From Hybos culiciformis (Eukaryota > Arthropoda > Insecta > Diptera > Hybotidae): DNA of 64,000 nucleotides. The notes beneath the pieces are model-generated. The model was not told the origin of the DNA, ran no database searches, and worked only from the letters and a program-made list of their open reading frames with translations. Location: positions 14,831,922 through 14,895,921 of the forward strand of contig OZ023273.1 of assembly GCA_964007475.1 (NCBI GenBank), written 5' to 3'. Within the stretch, counting starts at the first letter, position 1; every line of letters begins with the position of its first letter. A program made the translations under genes and the position numbers. Shown piece after piece: positions 35,808-45,654 of the stretch.

Positions 35808-38650
35808 TTATATTGGTTGAGTTTCCTTTTCCAACCATTTTAATGTAAGAATATCATTTTCTCTTTCCAAAATAGGCCGCAAAGTATCAGCAACCTGTTT
35901 ATGATAATTATTTAACATTTGAATTTCCACTTCCGATAATAAATCCTTTTTAATTAACTTGGTTTGTTTGGGACAAAGAGTTATTGTTTTGAATGTTAAA
36001 GCCCCACGACCAGAAAAATCATATTTAACATTTGTAGCTGGAACAATCTGCACAATATCTTCTATACGAATTCCGAACTCGCCATCTTTATAAAAGCCTG
36101 GTTCATTAGATAGAAACATATTTTCTTGTAAACCTGGGTCATCTGGCATTAATCGAATACCTACACCTGGTATTAATAATATAATTTGTTAAATAATTTA
36201 ATTTAAATAACTCAAAAATATTGTTTTTACCTTGAGGTCCTTCATGAACATTCAAAAAATGTCCAATACCATGAGCGGTGCCATGCCCGTAATCTAATCC
36301 TATATCCCACAATGCTTTACGTGCAAGCGTATCTAAAACTTGGCCTTTAACTTTTTTAGGGAAAATTGTTGAACCTAATGTCAACTGTCCTTTCAAAACA
36401 CGGCTATAAGCCTCTTTCTGGAAATCAGTTGGATTTCCGAAATGAAATGTTCTTGTGACATCTGTTGTTCCGTCTAAATACTGTGCTCCTATTTCATTGT
36501 ATTAAAAAATATTCAAACATCATTAATCGAATAAACAAAAGAAAAAAAAACAGAATGCGGAAATTGTAACTACACCCAATTACTTTTTTTTTTCATAACA
36601 TAATGACATAATGATCATTTATCGAAATATTACCTATTATAAAATTATATAGAACCAAGTCAGACACCGTAAATATTTAAGTCAATATTAACTAAAGTCA
36701 TATTTTATTGTTCGTTAACTAAAAATAATTTTCTAGATACAAGGAGTCCTTAATGAAGTGAATCGATTTATATTTTCTTTCTAAAATAGTTGTTTTCTTC
36801 ACGCTCTTTGTTTGAATTACTTCAAATCAAAATAATATCTTAAAAATTACCGGAATCACAGAGATATACTTCTTTTTCAGATATTTGACGATTTGTTTCT
36901 TCTGATGGATGATAATGAATTACTGAACCATTTGGCCCGGAAGAACTAATTGTTGTAAAGCTTAGCCCCATATAATGCTCATTTTTACTGAAAGAAATCT
37001 TAATTTATTTCAATTTCTAAACATTAAAACTTTTTCAACAAAACTGTTAATATTCCTTCTAACTGAACTTACGATCTTAATTGCTCCAGTTTGGTTGCAC
37101 CACTTATCTCATCAACATATTCACCATTTTTTAATGCATTCTCAAGCCAAGCAAAATATTGGCATAAAGCTGCACCATCACGAATATGGCTGTCTATAAA
37201 TCCTTTAATTTCCGTTGAATTTTTTATTGCTTTCATCTCAGCAATTGGTGTTATCTAAAATAAAAATTAGAATAGTATTTTGTGTTATTAATTATTTCAA
37301 AAAATTGATTCGTATAACACTGTATTATTAAAAAAATTACTTGCCTCCTGATGAAGTTTCTTTCTTGGAATTAATGACATTAAATATTGACTAGATGTTG
37401 GTGATACCCAAACTTTTCCTTCAACATTTTCAGCTGCTTTTTCTATAAAGGATTTTATTGAATCATAAGGTTGTAAGGTTATTTTTACATTATTCTGTTT
37501 TTCGTGATCAACTAAATTCTTCGGCAACTTTTCGGAATCAATAAAAAGATTGATTTCCTTTTGATTGATAATTAAATACGAAAAAAATACTGGATTATAT
37601 TCAATATCAGTGCCTCTTAAATTTAAAAACCCTAAAAAAAATATTAGATAAGAAATAAATAGTTAGTTGAATAGCAAAGTTGTACATGCAATTTCATCCA
37701 GAGCTGAAACAATTAGAGTTTCACATTTTTTTCCTAACATTTCTTTACACACATTGTCCCATTTGGTTTTGATAGTTTCACCTGAAAATTTTAGGTCTAA
37801 TGTTATCACACTATTTTTGGGGCTCTCCGGTTGATTTTCCCATATATGATCAATTAAGTTTTTTTCAACTGCAATTAATTCACAATCATTGCCTTGTAAT
37901 TCAGTTTGAATCGGTGTCCATGCACGATTTGATATTAATTTAGGATCAACACCAACTTTACTGCCTTTTGGCAAAATCTTCGTTAACCAACTTCCAATAC
38001 TTGGTGTAATTGTTAAGCCTAAGATAAATCAAATTTTTAATTTTGGAACGTTTCATTTTGTACTCTGCATTGAGTGGAACGAACAAGTATTATAATCTGG
38101 TCAAGCTCAAGTTGTTTTTTAAAATGAATGTTCAAATTTTTTTTCGAACAAACTGAATAACTATATTAATATATTTAATTTGCTTCTTTTTTTTATTTAT
38201 CGAAGACAAAGACAATCGGACAAATTTTTTGAAAAATTCAATTCACATCCGGAACAAACTTGGGAAAATTTTTAATGCATTGATTAAATTATAACAAATG
38301 TTTAAGCATATATTTAAAATTAAGATTCGAATTTAGTGTAAAATACCGTCTTTCATTAAAGTCCAGTTTTTATCCAGTTGCTTAAGAGCTTGTTGATAAT
38401 AACGACCATCTGTCCAAAGAAGCGCTTCGTTCATAGAAACTACTACAGTGCCAGCAGATCCATCAAATCCAGAAATAAATGCTCTGCGCTCGTCACGCTT
38501 ACAAATATATTCACTTTGATGAGCATCATCAGATGGAACTATGTACGCGCTCAATGGGGTATTCAATCCTGGAGGTGATTTCATAAGCTTTCGTAAGCTA
38601 CCCAAAAGGTTTGTTGTGTCTCTCATAATTACAGAGCTTACTCTTTGCAT
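35808..38650 (-). CDS. Cytosolic Xaa-Pro aminopeptidase 1-like (seven exons, 619 aa)
   Basis: Exons on the minus strand: 38347-38650, 37686-38018, 37345-37631, 37073-37254, 36851-36987, 36231-36488 and 35808-36166 (1860 nt). This is a three-domain M24B metallopeptidase (XPNPEP1/ApepP), which removes an N-terminal residue before proline. Two creatinase-like domains come first ([52 protein letters not shown] across an exon join). The pita-bread domain follows, with metal ligands Asp413 and Asp424 ([14 protein letters not shown]), His487 ([10 protein letters not shown]), Glu522 (SNEPGF) and Glu536 (GIRIED). Length equals the human enzyme (623). No signal peptide is seen. The intron between exons 3 and 4 needs a GC donor (see findings). 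An acceptor-like AG lies just upstream of the ATG, so a non-coding or N-terminal exon may exist. Confidence 0.95.
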
Positions 38651-39741
38651 ACAAAGTTTTCTAAAATTAAAAATTATAAAGATTTAACAATTAATATTAT
38701 CAGCATAGATTATAAATATGTTATCAGTTTGATTGTTATTATAATCAGGTTATTGATTTTTTTTCTACCTACATGTTGATATGAGTTGATATCTGACGGG
38801 TTACTAACTTTTAAAAAACTACAATATACTTAGTTTTTTTTGTTAAAAAAAATACAAAAACCTAAAGGTCCAAAGATAGAATGAAAAAAATATTTTGATT
38901 TAACTTTCATGCAGTTATGATGAAGATCTTCCATTTAATGAAATTTAATGAAACTTCTATGCAGCTACAAGTTTTTACTTAGCTACATTTATAAGTCGTT
39001 TGAAGTGGCAAGATTTTTATTTACCATTTGGTTCTAGAAATGTTCCAAAAAAAAAAACAGAAAACCGTTCCTAAGCTGAAATATTTTTTTTTTTTGCTTT
39101 TTCGTAAACCTAATAGATAAATAGGTAGATACCTACACCTAGGTAGGTACCTAGTTATACGAAAACATTGAAGGCCACATCTCTAAACCGGGGGGGTTTA
39201 GCTTCAAAAATCGTCTTGGATTTGACATTTGTCAAGGACAAATCGGAGTAATAAAAGTTATAATTGGAAATTAAATAATTTACTTTAAATAATAAATTAT
39301 GTATTTTTTTATATTTGATTTATTAAGAAAAATTCACGTAAGTCCGATCTCTATTCGTTAACAACATAAAAAAAATAGCTCTAGGCTTACTAAAATTAAG
39401 CACGCCCGTTATACAGACAGATTAAAATTTTAATCACAAGCACATCACCTCCTAAATAAAATTTATTTTTTTTTATTTTTTAATTCTTTTCTTACAAATC
39501 AAATTATTAAAAATAATTCTGATAAATTCTGTGGCTCTCTTTCTCTAATAAGAATTTTCTTATAATAAACAAAAAAATGCAAATTCATTAAAGTTTTGTA
39601 AATTTATTCCTGATTGTTTGTGGACTGTGTTTTGTGACTGTGCGATAATTTTGTTTACAATCAAAATTATTAAATTCACATAATTTGTTTTTGTTTGCCA
39701 AAAAAATTCCTCTATTCCACAGTCCACTTCCATTAGATACG

Positions 39742-39930
39742 CTGCTGCTGCTGCTGCTGGAAAATTGTTGATTATATTCACCTTCCACAGTTTTGTTTAC
39801 ATTTATGGCTAACTTTACAATTTATTAATATAGTCCTGCTGCTGCTGGAAAATTGTTGATTATATTCACCTTCCACAGTTTTGTTTACATTTATGTCTAA
39901 CTTTACAATTTATTAATATAGTACTGGCAA
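39742..39930 (+). repeat. 88-bp tandem duplication beginning with CTG repeats
   Basis: Two adjacent copies run from the CTG run through GGAAAATTGTTGATTATATT to TTTATTAATATAGT. GGAAAATTG recurs exactly 88 bp apart (39759 and 39847). Copy 1 has six CTG triplets and copy 2 has four. Apart from that, a single G/T difference (TTTATGGCT versus TTTATGTCT) is the only obvious change, so the duplication looks recent. Confidence 0.9.
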
Positions 39931-40130
39931 TTTTTTATTTTTGTATTTATTTGAAAAGGCCTTTGTACGCATAGCCATACTGCCATAGGTTAAGACCACT
40001 ATGCAAAGACTGAATATCTGATATGACCGTTAAACTTTTACTAGGTGTCTACATTATCGTATTTTTCCTGCATACGATTTTGTTCTTTAAATGTATTCGT
40101 GTATCCTTATACAAAATCCAAAATCGCAGC

Positions 40131-40176
40131 AAAATACGCATGCTGATTTTGAATAAATTTTCAGCATGCGTATTTT
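40131..40176. repeat. Perfect 16-bp inverted repeat with 14-bp loop
   Basis: The left arm AAAATACGCATGCTGA (40131-40146) and the right arm TCAGCATGCGTATTTT (40161-40176) are exact reverse complements around TTTTGAATAAATTT. A related ATCGCATGCTG occurs at 40266. It could be a transposon end, a structured RNA segment or a regulatory palindrome. No gene assigned. Confidence 0.9.
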
Positions 40177-40379
40177 TTGACATTTCTCACAAATTTTGAT
40201 TTTTTTTATTAATTTGACATTTAAGTCAAGTAAAAAATGGTACAATTTGGAAAAATGTATAAAAATCGCATGCTGTAAATCTAACCCAGTGGCATATTGA
40301 GCACACACAAATATTAATAAATGAAACAGAAAAAATACAATACATTCATAAATACGCGCGATTCTAAATCGCTAATGTG

Positions 40380-40620
40380 ACAGCCCGTAAAAAAGCGCAA
40401 TGAACAAACCGTACATGGCTTGTTTCAAAATGACATTTGTCCGCGAGGGTTTTCCGGTTTTCCATGCAAATTTCATCGCTGATAAATGTCACGCAGTAAT
40501 ATGTTATGGCGACAAAACCAGCTTTTTAAGCCAGTTGCAGCTGCGAGAAATTTTTAGGTATCAGCGATCGCAGTTCCGGATATGTAATTTAGGCAATTGT
40601 CAAGGCTCAGCAAATTGATA
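40380..40620. other. GC-richer non-coding block with inverted ATCGCTGATA
   Basis: Base composition shifts sharply (CCGCGAGGGTTTTCCGG, GCAGCTGCGAG, GCGATCGCAG). ATCGCTGATA near 40478 is inverted as TATCAGCGAT near 40559. The 72-codon frame here shows no family motif. It is possibly an old transposon or a regulatory island. Confidence 0.35.
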
Positions 40621-40793
40621 AAATATTTTTCATAAAAAGAACGAGACTAAAATTTCACTCCTCTCAAAGTCAACATACGCAACTTATTTTTAATTTTTCA
40701 TTATTATTCACATAATATGTATTTTATTTAACAGTAATACTGTCCAGTATTCATAATTTCGCTCTATCGTTTTGATTCGTTTTAGAACTTATA

Positions 40794-41129
40794 CCTAGTT
40801 TACATGATAGTCCAACCGTGGTTGAGTCGAAATGTGGTTGAAACGAGGTTAAGTGTTTACAAACATTATGCATGTTTGTAAATACTTAAGCTCGTTTCAT
40901 CATGTTGAAGTCGAAAGCATGTGGTTGAATTAAGTTTGAAAACAATAAAAAAGAAACAAAACAAACAGCAGTTGCTTATTTTTAACCGGTTAACCGTTTA
41001 CATGGATAGAGTTAACTTAACCGAGCGAATTTCTTGGGTTCAGTCAGGTTAACCCAGGTTAACTCTACCACCGTTTACATGTAGTTGAACCGTAGTTGAA
41101 CCCGGTTTCAACTCTCCATGTAAACTAGG
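40794..41129. mobile_element. 336-bp MITE, Tc1/mariner type
   Basis: The ends are exact inverted repeats: CCTAGTTTACATG (40794-40806) and CATGTAAACTAGG (41117-41129). Each is flanked by TA, the target duplication of Tc1/mariner elements. The interior has further self-complementary pieces (AACCGGTTAACCG, GTTTACATGG, GTTGAACC repeated). No coding capacity. Confidence 0.92.
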
Positions 41130-41359
41130 TATTAATCTTTCTTGCACATATATATCTTTAAATTTATTATAAATGGTAAGGAGGACAAGGATTCAAGGTG
41201 GAACCAAAAAAGGATTAATATTTTTTGAGATTTATTTTTCGACATTTTTCACTTGCAATTATTTTGTTCCGATTTTATGAGCCGTTTATCAGCGAAGCGC
41301 AACGACCAAAAAAAATGTTTACAATTCGATAGTTACCAAAAATTTAAAATTTCTCTATT

Positions 41360-41466
41360 GAGGTGCAGCGACGCTATATATGACGGCGTCGTCGCCTGAT
41401 GCCAATTGAAATTTGAAATAAATATTTTGTTAAAGCTGTGTACAGTTTTTTAGAATTAAATTAAAT
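41360..41466 (+). promoter_or_regulatory. Possible core promoter / 5' UTR of the 665-aa gene
   Basis: GCTATATATGACGGCGTCGT (41372) has a TATA-like core in a locally GC-rich setting about 95 bp before the ATG at 41467. The TATA match is weak evidence in AT-rich DNA. The CpG-rich surrounding is the more telling feature. Confidence 0.3.
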
Positions 41467-44355
41467 ATGGGAGGAAAAGTAATTTACACTTAATTTATAA
41501 AATGAACAAGAGCTAATTTTTATATTTTTTATTTTCAGAAAAAAAATAAAGAAAAGTCAACTCCGACTCCGACTGAAATTGAAAACTCATTTGCAGATGC
41601 CTTACCTGAAGATAAAATTTTATTCGATCGAACTGTTAATTGGGCACAATTTATTAAGGTAAGAAAATTTTACAATAAAACTGCCATTTTCTTTGCAATT
41701 AAGAAGATGCAGATTTTAACCTCCTAGGACCTATTTATGATTCTCGGTTATTTGGCATTATCTTGTCGGACGTTTTGATAGCTTGAAATTTAGCTATTTT
41801 GAAATTGAAGGACCACTATTCATGTAGGTATTTAACTATGCGTACGTATGTACCTACCTAAAATGGCCAAAACTAGGTATGTGGTTAGTATTAAAACCCA
41901 AAACAAACAAATTAATAACAAAATTAGAGAGCAACAAAACTAAAATTCTGATTAATAATGTTGATAAACAACAATCAACAGGTTCATTTTGTATAAAAAA
42001 AAAATAAAGAAGTGTAAATATAACCTATATACTTACCTACCTAATACCTACCTACTTAATAAAATCTAAAACCTTTATTAATCCAAATTGATCTTAAATT
42101 TAAAACATTAAGCTACACAATTTGTACAATCCTTAATCCGTGAAACAGGTTTAATTTTACATATTAATATAATTTTTATTTTCTTTTTCAGCGAATTGAA
42201 CAGACCCAAAAGAATGAATCTGAAAACGATGAACAACAAACAGATTTTTCTGTTGCTAATTTAGAAGATGATTTTAAAGAATTTTACGAAGTTTTAAATG
42301 AAGAATCTGATTGTGAAAGCATGAAATCAGAAGATTTTGAAAGTCAGACCGAAGATGATAATTACGATCATGAAGAAGCTTTAAAATTGACAATTCCTGC
42401 CATAATTGAACGTGAAAAATATTGGAAACAATGCAATAGTATTGATAAAATTATGGAAACATTATCAATTGTTAATTTATCGGACTTACCCACTAAAATA
42501 TTTGAAAAAAGTTTCAAACCAATAAAAGAACAATATCAATCATTAAATTCAAATACCATGAATCATTTTAATGATTTGGATGAATCTTCTATGGGATCTA
42601 TTGAAACAATTTGCTATATTAAGAAAAATTCAAAAAAAAAAATCGATAGAAACAAATTTAATCAAAAAATCAAATTAAATCGAATGAGAAATTCTAAAAA
42701 TTTAAATTTAAATTCTAACAATGATTATGTTGATTTAAATTCAAACGGTTCATATAGAGATCAATCAAATTGGCAAAATAAATGTGATTCTTTTTTAAAA
42801 TCGTGTTTAAATCAGCATTCTGACGAATCATCTTCAAATAATTACTCATTCGAAGAACAGTACATTATTAAGCAAAAATATACAAAACATCGTTCATCAA
42901 AACAAGGACTAGACGCACCAATCAAAAATATATGCTCAAGTATAAAAAATTGTAATCTTTTTATTGAAGCAGAATTAAAATCAAAAGAATTATTTAATCC
43001 GGATTTAAGTTTTAATTTGAGTTTTTTTAAACCACCTTTAAATTCAACTTCATCTGAAAATGATAATAATTTAGGAAAAAAAATACAAAAAAAAAAAAAA
43101 GCTGCATTATCACCGATTTCTGAAGCTTTTGAAAGTCCAGGTATTTTATATTTTTCAATATATTATCAGGGCTTCACAATAATAGATCAAATTCCTATTG
43201 TAAATTTGACAGAAATGATAGGTATTTCAAATACTCGCACTGGGACATGTATTTGAAATTTGTAACAACAAAATAGATTAGGAAGATGAAAATCAGTATT
43301 TCAAATTCATTTATTGTGAAGCCCTATTGTGTTTTTTTTTTAATTTTGACATTAGTTGATATACTGTCTGATATCTTATTGTAATATGTATTATAATTTA
43401 TATAATATATTAATAGTACCTACTTTGTTTTATTTTAGGTTCACTCGATGTTGGATACAACTTCGATTATTTAAACAGGCCAGTAATAATAAAGCAAGAA
43501 ATCATTGATATTTCAGATATCAGTGAAAAAGATGATAAAGAACCAGATTTAGAAAAATCAGATAAAAATATTTTAAATGTTACTAACACTGTTTTGAAAA
43601 AACAAGAAAATAAAGATTTGAATGAAACAAATGGGAATCAAAATGTACAAGAAAACAAAAATAAAAGTTATTTGCCAGATAAAAGTAATAAAGTCAAAAA
43701 AGCAAGAAAATCACTGTTCACAGAGAGCTTTTCAAATAAGTCGAAAAGAAATTCAAATTCTGAATCGGAAGTCCAAACGAAAAGAACTTCAGAGGAAAAA
43801 ACAGAAATCATAAACGGAACATTGAACTGCATTCAAACGGATAAAAATGAAACAGCAAGCGAAAAACAATCTTCCTCATCACAAAATTCGAAGCAAAATA
43901 AAACAAAAAACAAAAAATCTTCTAAAGTTGATTCAACAATAACGAATTGTGTTTCAATGAATATTCAAGAACCTTCATTTCAAGAAAAAAATAAAAAATC
44001 AGAACCTAATTTTTTCACTAAAAGAAAACTATTGTCTAATACAAGTGATTCAAATGTAATCGAAAGAACACAAAATTCACGAAGTCAATTGAATGGAACT
44101 TACCAGAACACAAAATTAAACGAGCTGTCTACATCCCAAAATTTGAACTTTACAGAACCATTAAATTCATTTTTAAGCGGTTTTTTTTTTACTCCACCAA
44201 CAGTTCAAAATATTTCAAGGTTAAATGAGAGTAACAAACTCAATTTAAAAGTTCTTTCAGTTTTACCAGATGATAGTGGAAGCGAAGATGAAATAGCAAT
44301 TATTCGGCGAGGCTGTACTCCAACTTCGAAAAACAAAAAAAATTATCAGAGTTAA
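41467..44355 (+). CDS. Uncharacterised, mostly disordered protein (four exons, 665 aa)
   Basis: Exons: 41467-41478 (only 12 nt: MGGK), 41539-41658, 42192-43140 and 43439-44355. They sum to 1998 nt, all GT-AG and in frame. I do not recognise the family. The N-terminal part is acidic with a short ordered-looking segment (ILFDRTVNWAQFIKRIEQTQ, ALKLTIPAIIEREKYWKQ, IDKIMETLSIVNLSDLP). The rest is Ser/Asn/Lys-rich. KKIQKKKKAALSPISEAFES and KSNKVKKARKSLF look like nuclear localisation or phosphorylation regions. VIIKQEIID fits a SUMOylation consensus (IKQE). The C-terminus has SGFFFTPPTVQNISRLNES and DDSGSEDEIAIIRRGCTPT. A nuclear or chromosomal scaffold role is a guess from composition. Candidate AATAAA at 44386. 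Confidence 0.82.
43219..43330 (+). mobile_element. Relic of the 27.8-kb MITE family inside intron 3 of the 665-aa gene
   Basis: GGTATTTCAAATACTCGCAC, GTATTTGAAATT, AACAACAAAATA, TTAGGAA and GTGAAG(C/T)CCTATT align in order with 28030-28140. The copy begins about 80 bp after the exon 3 donor. Read-through of the donor would translate into it and stop (…TRTGTCI). Confidence 0.75.
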
Positions 44356-45654
44356 ATTGTTTCACAAGCATCAAGTTATTGTTAAAATAAATAAAAATAA
44401 CCTAACAATCTCCTCATTGACGATTCAATTCCGTATGTAGTGGATAATCTCCAAACAATTGTAATTTATGTTAATTTTTTTTAAATAATTTTTAATTGTT
44501 TACCAAATTTTTTGAAATCAAGCAAAAGCGAAAAATAATTTCAGAATATTCAAATTTTAGATCTGAAAGATAAGTTTGGAAAATTTAAAAAGTTGAAACA
44601 CATAAGTAAAATGATATAATTTTAAAAGCTAATTTTTTATGTTGGATGTTACTAAAGTAGAAAGCATAAAAATTATAATGCAACATATTTTTTAAGGTAT
44701 TTTATGTATTAAAAAATAAATAAATAAACTTATATACTTCGTGAAAAATGTTCTATTGGCTTCTATTGAGGGACATCATTATTTCGAAATGGGATACAAA
44801 GCTAATTCCGCAGAAACTATCCGTTCATTATAAATAAAAAAACAAACCACGTAAAGTACGGTAGTTTTATTGTTTCAATGATATTTCAGCATAAAAATAA
44901 ATTTAGTATCACTTTGATGATCTAAAATTTTAATTTCCAAAGAAAGTTTTTAAGAAAGTATATTATTGCTTCTTTCTTGTTATAAATTGTATTGTTCTAT
45001 ATTTTAAATTTTAATGTATATTTTTTTAAGTTTTAGAGTAAGTTCCAAAACTAGTGACTATTTCAAAAATTTAAATCGCACTTAAATTTTTTGGAACCAC
45101 TACAATTTGACAGATATTTTTGACACTTAAAATATTTCTGCAAAAATACTTCCGAGAATTTCAATTTTAAAATTGTGTTGATTGAAATAGAAGTATGGAA
45201 AAATGGATAAGAAAAACATTTCTTTTTCATCAAAATTTAAAATGAATAAATAAGGCTGAAAATTAAAATTAAAGGAATCAAAAAAGTAAATATGAAAAGG
45301 TTTTTTTTTAAATTATGAATTACTTTCGAAGAAAAGGGAGATTCCATTTTTTTGCGGTCGAAATCTCCTTTTTCTGCCAAAGAAATTTTCAGATTTTAAT
45401 ATTCCAGACTTTGATATTTAATGTCTCAATTCTAGAGATTCATAAATGAATTCTTTTATTATTTTAATTTTTTTTCCTTATTTTTATTGGTTTTTAACTT
45501 TTTTTTAATCCAATATTTCAATATGTTTATTTATTACATTTTTATTTCTTATCATTATCTTCAAACTGTAGTAATGCTATTTAAGATTTTATGTTAAATA
45601 TTATTAAATACATATAAATATTAATCTGGCCATTTGCATAATTCTTTAGATTCA
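44356..45654. other. Convergent intergenic region
   Basis: The 3' flanks of the 665-aa gene (plus) and neverland (minus) face each other here. Only A/T-rich sequence and candidate poly-A hexamers (AATAAA at 44386 on plus, and 45526-45531 on minus) are seen. Confidence 0.6.

Larger units (their letters stand above)
38651..41466. other. Divergent intergenic region rich in small repeats
   Basis: It separates the minus-strand peptidase from the plus-strand 665-aa gene and should contain both promoters. It also holds TACCTA palindromes near 39130, a seven-G hairpin (39188), an 88-bp tandem duplication, a perfect hairpin at 40131, a GC-richer block (40350-40620) and a MITE. The frames at 39560-39788 and 40087-40618 are not credible genes. 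Confidence 0.6.

Noticed and set aside
39560..39788. Minus frames encoding poly-Ala or poly-Ser
   Set aside because: Products of the CTG repeat. No in-frame ATG before a stop in the Ser-rich frame.
40400..40618. 72-codon plus frame in the GC-richer block
   Set aside because: No recognisable domain or splice context. More likely repeat or regulatory DNA.
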